From Allobosea caraganae (lineage in GTDB: Bacteria; Pseudomonadota; Alphaproteobacteria; Rhizobiales; Beijerinckiaceae), in NCBI RefSeq assembly GCF_003351345.1, contig NZ_QQTO01000019.1, forward strand, positions 310,001 through 374,000: 64,000 nucleotides of DNA, read 5' to 3'. The notes under the pieces were generated by a model that had not been told where the DNA came from, made no database searches, and worked only from the letters and a program-made list of their open reading frames with translations. Position 1 is the stretch's first letter. Each line of letters starts with the position of its first letter. The position numbers and the translations under genes are program-made. This document shows, piece by piece, positions 52,360 through 60,065 of the stretch.

Positions 52360-53685
52360 GTGACCGCCCAGACCCTCGATGCAGCCGCGGCCACTGCCGA
52401 CGAGCGCCGCACCAATTTCCGCCTCGGGCCGCATGTCGTGGCGGGCTCGGCGCTGGCGCTGGTGCTCGTGCTCGGCTGCGGCGGCTGGGCGGCGACCGCC
52501 AACCTCAACGGTGCGATCATCGCGCAGGGTTCGGTCAAGGTCGACCAGAACCTGAAGGAGGTGCAGCATCGCGACGGCGGCGTCGTCCAGGCCATGGCCG
52601 TGCGCCAGGGCGACCATGTCGAGGCCGGGAAGGTGCTGTTCAGGCTCGACGACGTGCAGATGCGGGCCGAGCTCTCGATCATCCACTCGCAGCTCGGCGA
52701 GAACCTCGGGCGCAAGGCCAGGCTCGTGGCCGAGCGCGACAACCTCCCCGCGGTCGACTTCCCCGCCGAGCTGCCGCGGCTCTCCGAGAGCGCGGCCCAG
52801 ATCATCCAGGGCGAGACCCGGCTCTTCGACGGCAACCGGACCAACCGCGAAAGCCGCAAGGAGCAGCTCGAGATCAGCATCGTCCAGTCCGGCGAGGAGA
52901 TCAAAGGGCTGGAGGCGCGCATGACGGCCAAGGCCGAGGAGCTGCGCCTGGTCGAGCTCGAGCGCAAGAAGTACATTGGCCTGTTCGACAAGGGCCTGAT
53001 CGACGGCGCCCGGGTCTACAACGTCAACCGCGAATGGGCCCGCCTGCTCGGCGAGCGCGGCGAGATCGAGGCCGGGCTGGCGCGCGCCAAGCTGCGCATC
53101 AGCGAAGCCCGCCTCCAGATCATCGCCGTCGACGAGACCGCCCGCACCGAAGCGCAGCGCGAGTTGCGCCAGGTCGAGGCCAAGGTCTCCGAACTCGGCG
53201 ACCGCCGCCTCGCCAACGAGGACCGGCTCTCGCGCACCGAGATCCGCGCACCCATCTCCGGCACCATCAACGAGCTCACGGTCTTCACCGTCGGCGGCGT
53301 CATCACCCCGGCGGCGCGCCTCGCCACGATCGTGCCCGAGCAGGCCAAGCTGACCGTCGAGGTCAGGATCGCGCCTGCCGACATCGACCAGATCAAGCCG
53401 GGCCAGCCGGCCAGGCTGCGCTTCTCGGCCTTCGCCAAGAACACCACCCCGGAGTTCCCAGGCAAGGTCATCCACCTCTCGCCGGCGACATCGCGCGACC
53501 CGACCTCCGGCGCGACCTTCTACACCGGCGACATCGCGCTCGACGACGACGCCGCACTCGAAGGCCGGCGCCTCCTGCCGGGCATGCCGGTCGAGGTCTT
53601 CATCCAGACCGAGGAACGCACTGCGCTCTCCTTCCTGACCAAACCCTTCACCGACCACGCCAGCCGAATCTTCCGGGAAAAATAA
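52360..53685 (+). CDS. Type I secretion periplasmic adaptor (HlyD family)
   Basis: About 441 residues. GTG 52360 is chosen because AGGGAGAG precedes it; TTG 52309 and ATG 52324 in frame are alternatives. A membrane helix lies near residues 30-50 (GSALALVLVLGCGGWAATAN), then the lipoyl half EVQHRDGGVVQAMAVRQGDH, a long coiled coil, the second half TEIRAPISGTINELTVFTVG and the C-terminal HlyD barrel (RLLPGMPVEVFIQTEERTA). It bridges the type I ATPase to a TolC-like channel. It lies 56 bp after the RTX/cadherin gene and completes the secretion operon except for the outer-membrane channel. Confidence 0.95.
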   Translation: MTAQTLDAAAATADERRTNFRLGPHVVAGSALALVLVLGCGGWAATANLNGAIIAQGSVKVDQNLKEVQHRDGGVVQAMAVRQGDHVEAGKVLFRLDDVQMRAELSIIHSQLGENLGRKARLVAERDNLPAVDFPAELPRLSESAAQIIQGETRLFDGNRTNRESRKEQLEISIVQSGEEIKGLEARMTAKAEELRLVELERKKYIGLFDKGLIDGARVYNVNREWARLLGERGEIEAGLARAKLRISEARLQIIAVDETARTEAQRELRQVEAKVSELGDRRLANEDRLSRTEIRAPISGTINELTVFTVGGVITPAARLATIVPEQAKLTVEVRIAPADIDQIKPGQPARLRFSAFAKNTTPEFPGKVIHLSPATSRDPTSGATFYTGDIALDDDAALEGRRLLPGMPVEVFIQTEERTALSFLTKPFTDHASRIFREK

Positions 53686-53745
53686 GCGCTTCGAGCTGGC
53701 CCCGTCACGGGACAGATGGCGGTGCTCGCGTTGGCGATCCGGCCG

Positions 53746-55329
53746 TCATTCCGGCAGTCCCGCCTTCCGCAGGCCATCGGCGAATATCGCGAAATCCTCC
53801 GGCCGGTGGATCGGGAGCCAATCCTTGATGTTGGAGACGCGCAGAGCGGGAGCGAGCCGGCGCAGATGCTCCGCCGCCCGGCGCGCCGGCTCCATCCGGC
53901 CGGCCAGCGCATGGCTCGCCGCGATGATGCAGCCCACCATCACGAAGCTCGGCAGGTTCCGGAAGGCCTTCTCCGCCCATGACGAGGCGTCGTCGAAGCG
54001 CCCCGCGAACAGGTGCGCCACCGCCATTCCCGCCTGCATGCGATAGGTTTCGGGGTCCAGTGGGCTCAGGCGCATGGCGCGGGCGAAATGCCCGATGGCG
54101 GCGTCGGCCTCGCCGTGCCAGACCCTGAGATAGCCGCCGAGGAACCAGGCCGCCGCCAGGTTCGGGTTGAGCACGATCGCCCTGTCGAGCAAGGCGATGC
54201 CGGCGTCGAGATCGTCGGCGAGGTGGCCGAGCGCGTGACCGCCCCTGGTCAGCGCGACCGCGTCGTCCCGGCCGAGCTCGACGGCCCGGCGGGCCAGGCG
54301 CGCGCCCTCGGCTGTCTCCCGGGCGCGGTCGGTCATCCAGCCGTTGACCTTGCGCCAGACATGGCACCACGCCGCCATCCCGTAGGCCGAGGCGAAGTCC
54401 GGATCGAGCGCGATCGCCTGAGCAAATAGCGGCAGGGCCGCGTCGATGGCCTCCCTGCTGCCCTGGTGCACATGGGCGATGCCGCGCAGGTAGCAGTCAT
54501 AGGCGCTGAGGCTCGTCGTCGGTGTTCGTTGCGCGCGTTCGATCTCGGCGCGCTCCAACTGCGGCGCCATCGCGCCGACGACGCTGGCCGCGACCTGGTC
54601 CTGCAGCGCGAAGATGTCGTCGAGCGTGCCCTCGAAACGCTCGGCCCAGAGATGCGCGCCGGTCGCCGCATCGATCAGCTGCCCGGTGATGCGCACGCGG
54701 TTCGCCGCCTTGCGCACGCTGCCCTCCAGCACGTAGCCGACGCCGAGCTCGCGGCCGACCTGCTTCACGTCCACCGGCCCGCCGCGATAGGTGAAGCTCG
54801 AATTGCGCGCGATGACGAACAGCCAGCGCAGGCGCGACAGGGCCGTGATGATGTCCTCGACCACGCCGTCGGCGAAGTAGTCCTGCTCCGGGTCGCCGCT
54901 CATGTTCTGAAACGGCAGGACGGCAATGGAGGGCTTGTCGGGCAGGGCCAGCGCCGGTGCCGCCGTCTCGCCCGGTGGGGCCGGCTCGGTCGCCGGGTTG
55001 CGGGCGCCATCCGATGCCGGCGCTTCCCTGACCTCGGCAACGAAGCGGAAGCCCTTGCGCGCGATCGTCTTGAGCAGCCGCTGTTCCCCGCCGCTGTCGC
55101 CGATAGCCTTGCGGACTGCGTTGATATGGCTGGTCAGCGTCGATTCGGAGACGATCCGCCCGGCCCAGACCGCGTCGAGCAGGTCGTCCTTGCTGACGAC
55201 GCGCTCGCGGTTCTCGATCAGATAGGTCAGGAGGTCGAAAACCTGCGGCCCGATCGCGATGACCTCAGTGCCCCGCTGCAGCTCGCGCCGGCCGGGGTCG
55301 AGCACATAGCCTGCGAACAGGAATTGCAC
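53746..55329 (-). CDS. CadC-like winged-helix regulator with TolB-like and TPR domains
   Basis: A 527-residue protein without membrane helix. Residues 1 to about 100 are an OmpR/CadC-type winged helix (FLFAGYVLDPGRRELQRG, then VSKDDLLDAVWAGRIVSEST and IARKGFRFVAEV). A Pro/Ala linker leads to a TolB-N-like module at about 130-270 (PSIAVLPFQNMSGDPEQDYF, then YVLEGSVRKAANRVRITGQL and HLWAERFEGTLDDIFALQDQ). TPR repeats fill the rest. Proteins of this layout are cytoplasmic transcription regulators; what they sense is unknown. It is convergent with the secretion operon and divergent from the NmrA-like gene, so its target could be either side. Confidence 0.9.
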   Translation of the reverse strand: MQFLFAGYVLDPGRRELQRGTEVIAIGPQVFDLLTYLIENRERVVSKDDLLDAVWAGRIVSESTLTSHINAVRKAIGDSGGEQRLLKTIARKGFRFVAEVREAPASDGARNPATEPAPPGETAAPALALPDKPSIAVLPFQNMSGDPEQDYFADGVVEDIITALSRLRWLFVIARNSSFTYRGGPVDVKQVGRELGVGYVLEGSVRKAANRVRITGQLIDAATGAHLWAERFEGTLDDIFALQDQVAASVVGAMAPQLERAEIERAQRTPTTSLSAYDCYLRGIAHVHQGSREAIDAALPLFAQAIALDPDFASAYGMAAWCHVWRKVNGWMTDRARETAEGARLARRAVELGRDDAVALTRGGHALGHLADDLDAGIALLDRAIVLNPNLAAAWFLGGYLRVWHGEADAAIGHFARAMRLSPLDPETYRMQAGMAVAHLFAGRFDDASSWAEKAFRNLPSFVMVGCIIAASHALAGRMEPARRAAEHLRRLAPALRVSNIKDWLPIHRPEDFAIFADGLRKAGLPE

Positions 55330-55541
55330 GTCGGCGCTCCATCACCCGGTCAGTCGGGGGCGGGCGGTTGATAGCATGCCGGGCCGCTTTGGGCACCGAA
55401 TAGCGGCCGGCTTGGATGAATAACCAAGGGAAATTCAAGCTCGATCCAAGCCCTCCGCAAGGTCTTCCGATCGGCTCGCAGGCATCCTCCTCCCATCAGA
55501 TCGCGGTCGTCGCGATCGACTTTCAGACGAGGGAGACAGAC

Positions 55542-56297
55542 ATGAAGATCGTGGTCATCGGCGGGACCGGACTCATCGGGACGAATGTCGTCAACAGGCT
55601 GCGCGAGAAGGGCCATGACGTGCTCGCGGCGGCGCCCAATACGGGCGTCAACACCATCACCCGCGAAGGGCTGGCCGAAGCGCTTTCAGGAGCTCAGGTC
55701 GTGGTCGACGTGGCGAATTCGCCTTCGTTCGAAGACAAGGCCGTGCTGGAGTTCTTCCAGACCGCCGGCCGCAACCTGCTGGCCGCGGAAGCCGCCGCCG
55801 GCGTCGGGCATCACGTCGCGCTCTCGGTCGTCGGCACCGAGCGCAATCCCGATAGCGGCTATCTCCGCGCCAAGCTCGCCCAGGAGAACCTGATCAAGGC
55901 CTCGGGGATCCCCTATACGATCCTGCAGGCGACGCAGTTCTTCGAGTTCGTCAACGCCATCGTCCAGTCGAGCGCGGATGGCGAGGTCTTCCGCCTGTCG
56001 CCGGCGCTGTTCCAGCCCATCGCCGCCAACGACGTCGCCGCCGAGCTGGCCGATCTCGCGCTCGGCGCGCCGCTGAACGGTACCGTCGAGGTGGCCGGCC
56101 CCGAGCCGATCCCGATGGACGCGATCGGCCGGCAGTACCTCACCTTCAAGGGCGACAAGCGCGAGGTCATCGCCGACACGCGGGCCCGCTATTTCGGCAC
56201 CGAGCTGAACGACAAGTCGCTGAGGCCGATGGGGCCGTCGCGCCTGGGACAGACCCGCTTCGCCGACTGGCTCAACGCATCCGTGGCGCGCGCCTAA
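55542..56297 (+). CDS. NmrA-like NAD(P)-binding oxidoreductase (atypical SDR)
   Basis: A 251-residue protein. ATG 55542 follows GAGGGAGAC and begins MKIVVIGGTGLIGTNVV, the GxxGxxG dinucleotide-binding start; the open frame extends 42 codons upstream without similarity. A Rossmann fold follows with AQVVVDVANSPSFEDKAVLE, then HHVALSVVGTERNPDSGYLR (Ser and Tyr-Leu-Arg-Ala-Lys, atypical active site) and IPYTILQATQFFEFV. Such proteins act as NAD(P)H-dependent reductases or redox sensors. Probably controlled by the divergent winged-helix regulator; a small membrane protein gene follows. Confidence 0.9.
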   Translation: MKIVVIGGTGLIGTNVVNRLREKGHDVLAAAPNTGVNTITREGLAEALSGAQVVVDVANSPSFEDKAVLEFFQTAGRNLLAAEAAAGVGHHVALSVVGTERNPDSGYLRAKLAQENLIKASGIPYTILQATQFFEFVNAIVQSSADGEVFRLSPALFQPIAANDVAAELADLALGAPLNGTVEVAGPEPIPMDAIGRQYLTFKGDKREVIADTRARYFGTELNDKSLRPMGPSRLGQTRFADWLNASVARA

Positions 56298-56304
56298 GCG
56301 CGCC
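56285..56304 (+). terminator. Hairpin overlapping the oxidoreductase stop codon
   Basis: GGCGCGC (56285-56291) pairs perfectly with GCGCGCC (56298-56304); the loop contains the TAA stop. It may weaken read-through into the next gene (56351). Confidence 0.35.
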
Positions 56305-56350
56305 GCCGACCCCAGACAGCCACTCATCCCAAGGCGGGAGGGCATGAACC

Positions 56351-56788
56351 ATGACCATCGACAATAATCGGGCCATTGCGGCGGCGGTCGTCGCAATGGC
56401 GGGGTTCAACGGGGTGTTTCTCTCGGCGAACGGGCTGTTCATGCTGATCGATCCGCTGACCTGGTATGAGCTCGTGCCGGGCGTGACCGATACCGGCTTC
56501 TTCAACCAGCATTTCATCCGCGACATCGGGATGATCCAGCTCTTCCTCGGCGTCGCCTTCGTCCTCGGGATGCTCGTGCCCGAGCGCCGCATCGGGCTCT
56601 GGGCGGCCGCCACGGCCTGGCTCAGCGCACACGCGCTGTTCCATTTCTGGGAGGTCGCGGTCGGCATCTGCTCGCCCTCGGTCCTGCCCCGCGACTTTCC
56701 GGCCGTGACCCTACCGGCGATCCTCGGGATCGTGCTGACCCTGTGGGCGATCCGACGCTCGCGCTCAGGACAGCCCGTTGCTGCCTGA
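56351..56788 (+). CDS. Small membrane protein of unknown function
   Basis: A 145-residue protein with about four membrane helices: AIAAAVVAMAGFNGVFLSAN, FIRDIGMIQLFLGVAFVLGM, GLWAAATAWLSAHALFHFWE and LPAILGIVLTLWAIRRS. It looks like uncharacterised small membrane proteins that accompany SDR genes. It starts 53 bp after the NmrA-like gene on the same strand and is convergent with the amino-acid transporter operon. Confidence 0.72.
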   Translation: MTIDNNRAIAAAVVAMAGFNGVFLSANGLFMLIDPLTWYELVPGVTDTGFFNQHFIRDIGMIQLFLGVAFVLGMLVPERRIGLWAAATAWLSAHALFHFWEVAVGICSPSVLPRDFPAVTLPAILGIVLTLWAIRRSRSGQPVAA

Positions 56789-56829
56789 GCCTCTTGTCTT
56801 GGGAGGTCGGAGAGCGGCGGCGCGCGATG

Positions 56830-57558
56830 TCAGTGATGCAGGATCTTCGACAGGAAGCGCACGGCCCGCTCGCTCTCCGGCTTGTCGAAGAAGGCGGCCG
56901 TCTTGGCGTCCTCGACGATGGCGCCGGCATCCATGAAGAGCACGCGGTCGGCGACGCGCCGCGCGAAGCCCATCTCGTGCGTGACCACGATCATGGTCAT
57001 GCCTTCCTTGGCGAGCTCGGTCATGACGTCGAGCACCTCGTTGATCATCTCCGGATCGAGCGCCGAGGTCGGCTCGTCGAAGAGCATCGCGATCGGGTCG
57101 AGGGCGAGCGCGCGCGCAATGGCGACGCGCTGCTGCTGACCGCCTGAGAGCGTGGCGGGGAAGCGGTCGGCGTGGCTGCGCAGGCCGACGCGGTCGAGCA
57201 GTTCGAGCGCCCGCGCCCGGGCGACGTCCTCGCTGCGCTTCAGGACATGGCGCTGGGCGAGGCAGATATTCTCGGTCACGCTCATATGCGGATAAAGTTC
57301 GAAGGACTGGAAGACCATGCCGATGCGCGAGCGCAGCTTCGGCAGGTTGGTCCTGGGATCGCCGACCGAGATGCCGTCGACCGTGATCGCGCCCTTCTGG
57401 AAGGGCTCGAGCCCGTTGACGCATTTGATCAGCGTGCTCTTGCCCGAGCCAGACGGACCGCAGACGACGACGACCTCGCCCTTCTCGATCCTGGTCGAGC
57501 AATCGTCGAGCACATGGGTCGACCCGTACCACTTGCTGACATGTTCGAGGGTGATCAC
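56830..57558 (-). CDS. Amino-acid ABC transporter ATP-binding protein (GltL/GlnQ type)
   Basis: A 242-residue ATPase. GTG 57558 is chosen because it overlaps the upstream permease stop (GTGA) and begins ITLEHVSKWYG, the usual start; the frame opens 18 codons earlier. Walker A is GPSGSGKST with Lys40; the signature is LSGGQQQRVAIARAL, Walker B AMLFDEPTSALDP and the switch His in VVTHEMGFARRVA. It powers uptake of polar amino acids from the cytoplasmic face. It is the last gene of the leftward operon that begins with the racemase. Confidence 0.96.
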   Translation of the reverse strand: MITLEHVSKWYGSTHVLDDCSTRIEKGEVVVVCGPSGSGKSTLIKCVNGLEPFQKGAITVDGISVGDPRTNLPKLRSRIGMVFQSFELYPHMSVTENICLAQRHVLKRSEDVARARALELLDRVGLRSHADRFPATLSGGQQQRVAIARALALDPIAMLFDEPTSALDPEMINEVLDVMTELAKEGMTMIVVTHEMGFARRVADRVLFMDAGAIVEDAKTAAFFDKPESERAVRFLSKILHH

Positions 57559-58214
57559 CGGGAGGACATCCTTCGCTCCAGCAGGCCGACTGCCTGCGAG
57601 GCGGTCCAGCAAATGACGAAAAACACGACGGCGACGAGGATGTACATCTCGGTCAGCCGGTTATCGCGGCCGCCTATCAGGTCGGCCGCGGTGAGGAAGT
57701 CGCGCAGGCCGATGACATAGACCAGCGACGTGCTCTTGAAGACGTTGATCGACTGCATCAGCAGCACCGGCGTCATCGCCCGGACGGCCTGGGGCAGCAC
57801 GACGAGCCGCATGCATTGCGCCTGGGTCAGGCCGCTGGCGAGCCCGGCCATGACCTGGCCGCGGCGCACGCCCTCGATGCCGGAGCGGATGATCTCGCAG
57901 AAATAGGCTGCTTCGAACAGGATGAAGCCGATCACCGCCGAGTAGAAGCCGCCGACGGGGTGGCCGACCGCGATCGGCACCAGGAAGTAGAACCAGAAGA
58001 TCAGCAGTACCAACGGCAGCGAGCGCAGCAGGTCGACATAGGCGCCGGCGATGAAGCCCAGGACCCGCGAGCGCGACAGGCGCATCACCGCGAGCACGAC
58101 GCCAAGCGTCAGGCCGCCGATGATGCCGAGCGCGGTCAGGAGCAGCGTGACCTGCATGCCCTCCCAGAGCAGCGGCAGGGCGTTGACGATGACCTTGAAA
58201 TCGAAGGCGCCCAT
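57555..58214 (-). CDS. Amino-acid ABC transporter permease (GltK type)
   Basis: A 219-residue inner-membrane permease with about five helices (LLWEGMQVTLLLTALGIIGG at the start; FIAGAYVDLLRSLPLVLLIF with the EAA-type loop further on: GVRRGQVMAGLASGLTQAQC). It forms the channel with the other permease (58214-58936). Its start overlaps the other permease stop by 1 bp (TGATG), and its stop overlaps the ATPase start, so the three are translationally coupled. The substrate is probably glutamate, aspartate or a related amino acid. Confidence 0.95.
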   Translation of the reverse strand: MGAFDFKVIVNALPLLWEGMQVTLLLTALGIIGGLTLGVVLAVMRLSRSRVLGFIAGAYVDLLRSLPLVLLIFWFYFLVPIAVGHPVGGFYSAVIGFILFEAAYFCEIIRSGIEGVRRGQVMAGLASGLTQAQCMRLVVLPQAVRAMTPVLLMQSINVFKSTSLVYVIGLRDFLTAADLIGGRDNRLTEMYILVAVVFFVICWTASQAVGLLERRMSSR

Positions 58215-58936
58215 CAGCGCGCTCCCGTCCCGAGCGTGCCCGGCAGGCGGGCGCGCGCCTCGACGCGGCGCATCAGGAAGGCGATGAGGAAGCTGATCGA
58301 GGCGTAGATCAGGCTCGCCGCGGCGAAGGCCTCGATCGACTGGTAGGTATAGTCGGCGACGGCGCGGGTGCGGGCGGTGAGTTCGAGCACGCCGATGGTC
58401 AGCGCCAGCGAGGAGTTCTTGAAGACGTTGAGGAACTCGTTGGTCAGCGCCGGGACCGTCAGACGGAAGGCGAGGGGCAGCAGGATCAGGCGGTAGACCT
58501 GGGTCAGGGTCAGCCCGGTGGCGAGGCCGGCGCTGGCCTGGCCGCGCCCGGCGGCGCCGATGCCGGCGCGGACCTGCTCGGCGACGCGGCAGGCGGTGTA
58601 GAGCCCGAGGCTGATCACCGCCATGGTGAATTCGGGGTGGGGCAGGTCGCGCTTCAACCAGCGGCCCCAGTCGCGCGGCAGCAGCTCGGGCAGGACGAAG
58701 TAGAACAGGAAGATCTGCACCAGCAGCGGGACGTTGCGGAAGATCTCGACATAAGTCGCGCCGATGGCGCGAGCGACCGGCGAGGGCAGGGTGCGCATCG
58801 TGCCGATCACAGAGCCGAGCGCGAGCCCGATGATCCAGGCCATGAGCGAGACGAGCACGGTCCAGCCGAGCCCGGTCAGGATCCAGCCGATATAGGGGTC
58901 GGCGAACAGCACCGACCAGTTCCAGTTATAGCGCAT
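58214..58936 (-). CDS. Amino-acid ABC transporter permease (GltJ type)
   Basis: A 240-residue permease. ATG 58936 gives MRYNWNWSVLFADPYIGWIL, the usual GltJ-like start; the open frame reaches 59011 but that part overlaps the repeat-adjacent leader. There are about five helices, and the loop GIGAAGRGQASAGLATGLTL corresponds to the ATPase-contact motif. It pairs with the GltK-type permease. A long palindromic repeat (59020-59125) separates it from the binding-protein gene, which may change the ratio of binding protein to membrane parts. Confidence 0.94.
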   Translation of the reverse strand: MRYNWNWSVLFADPYIGWILTGLGWTVLVSLMAWIIGLALGSVIGTMRTLPSPVARAIGATYVEIFRNVPLLVQIFLFYFVLPELLPRDWGRWLKRDLPHPEFTMAVISLGLYTACRVAEQVRAGIGAAGRGQASAGLATGLTLTQVYRLILLPLAFRLTVPALTNEFLNVFKNSSLALTIGVLELTARTRAVADYTYQSIEAFAAASLIYASISFLIAFLMRRVEARARLPGTLGTGAR

Positions 58937-59019
58937 GCGCTTTGCTTCGGGCCGTTGGAGCGGAGTGCGCTCGGTTGGAAACGCTATCGGAGTCTTGATG
59001 GGCGAACCCATCTCTCGCC

Positions 59020-59125
59020 GTCATCCCGGACAAGCCGCTTTAGCGGCGCCGATCCGGGATCCATCATAGGGCTCCGGCGCTCTACGATGGATCCCGGCGC
59101 TACGCTGCGCTCCGGCCGGGATGAC
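59020..59125. repeat. Long imperfect palindromic repeat (dispersed type)
   Basis: GTCATCCCGG at 59020-59029 pairs with CCGGGATGAC at 59116-59125, and inner GATCCGGGATCCATCAT with ACGATGGATCCCGG. This form (GTCATCCCGG...GGATCC...CCGGGATGAC) is a common interspersed element of Rhizobiales genomes, usually found in gene gaps. It lies inside the transporter operon, where it can form a strong mRNA hairpin. Confidence 0.75.
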
Positions 59126-59172
59126 GCCCTATGATGTGGCCGGGTTGCTTCATCCTTCGGCGATATCGATCA

Positions 59173-60048
59173 TCAATCTGGATAGTTCTGCATCGACATC
59201 AGCAGCTTCAGGTCGGGGCTGAGCGGCTGGCCGATGGTCGACATCCACTTGGTGTAGATCTGCTCCCACTCGCCGTTGCGGTAGAGGTTGGCGAGCACCT
59301 TGTTGCCGAGCGAGCGGAAGGCGGAATCGTCGCGGCGGATGACGACCGCATAGGGGTCGAAGGAGAGCAGGCGGCCGACGACGGCGTAGTCGGCAGGGTT
59401 CTTCGACTTGGCGATCAGGCCGTACTCGACGACCTCGTCGGTCATGTGCGCGTCGGTGCGGTCGGTCTCGAGCGCGATCCAGCCCTGCGGCTGGTCCTTG
59501 GTCGAGAGCACCTTGATGCCGAGGTTGAGCTTCTGGTTGAGCTCGTTCAGCACCTTCTCGTTGGTCGTGCCCTGGTTGGCCGAGACGACCTTGCCCTTGA
59601 GGTCCTCGATCTCCTTGATGCCGCTGTTCTTCTTCACCAGCAGGCGGTTGCCGGTGACGAACATGGTGTTGAGGAAGTCGACCTGGGCCTGGCGCGAGAA
59701 GGTGTTGGTCGTGGTGGCGCAGACCAGATCGACCGTGCCGTTGACCAGCAGCGGCGTGCGGGTCTGGCCGTTCACGGCCTGGTACTTGACCGTGAGGCTG
59801 TCCATCTTCAGCTCGGCCTTCACCGCATCGGCGATCTTGTTGCAGATGTCGATGGAGTAGCCTTGGGGTTTGCCGTCGGCGCCGAAATAGGCGAAGGGCG
59901 GCGAATCCTCGTTATGGCCGATGATGATCGTGCCGCTGTCCTTGATCTTCTTCAGCGTGCCGTAGAGCGCCTGGGCCGAAGCGCTTCCGGCGGTGATGGC
60001 AAAAACGGCGCCAATTATGGCGCTGCCGATGGCGGTCTTCCTGAGCAT
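59173..60048 (-). CDS. Amino-acid ABC transporter substrate-binding protein (GltI type, family 3)
   Basis: A 291-residue periplasmic protein. A signal peptide (IGSAIIGAVFAITAGSASA) is followed by LKKIKDSGTIIIGHNEDSPP, SIDICNKIADAVKAELKMDS, and the family 3 signature region DLVCATTTNTFSRQAQVDFL. Length and motifs match glutamate/aspartate binding proteins. The gene is 17 bp after the aminotransferase gene in the leftward operon. The natural ligand is probably the amino acid processed by the racemase and aminotransferase, which need not be glutamate. Confidence 0.94.
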   Translation of the reverse strand: MLRKTAIGSAIIGAVFAITAGSASAQALYGTLKKIKDSGTIIIGHNEDSPPFAYFGADGKPQGYSIDICNKIADAVKAELKMDSLTVKYQAVNGQTRTPLLVNGTVDLVCATTTNTFSRQAQVDFLNTMFVTGNRLLVKKNSGIKEIEDLKGKVVSANQGTTNEKVLNELNQKLNLGIKVLSTKDQPQGWIALETDRTDAHMTDEVVEYGLIAKSKNPADYAVVGRLLSFDPYAVVIRRDDSAFRSLGNKVLANLYRNGEWEQIYTKWMSTIGQPLSPDLKLLMSMQNYPD

Positions 60049-60065
60049 GGCAATCCCCTCTTCGT

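Noticed and set aside
38849-53685. A toxin (haemolysin) reading of the RTX cluster
   Set aside because: No acyltransferase (HlyC-like) gene, no hydrophobic pore-forming segment, and the N-terminal part is clearly a haem peroxidase.
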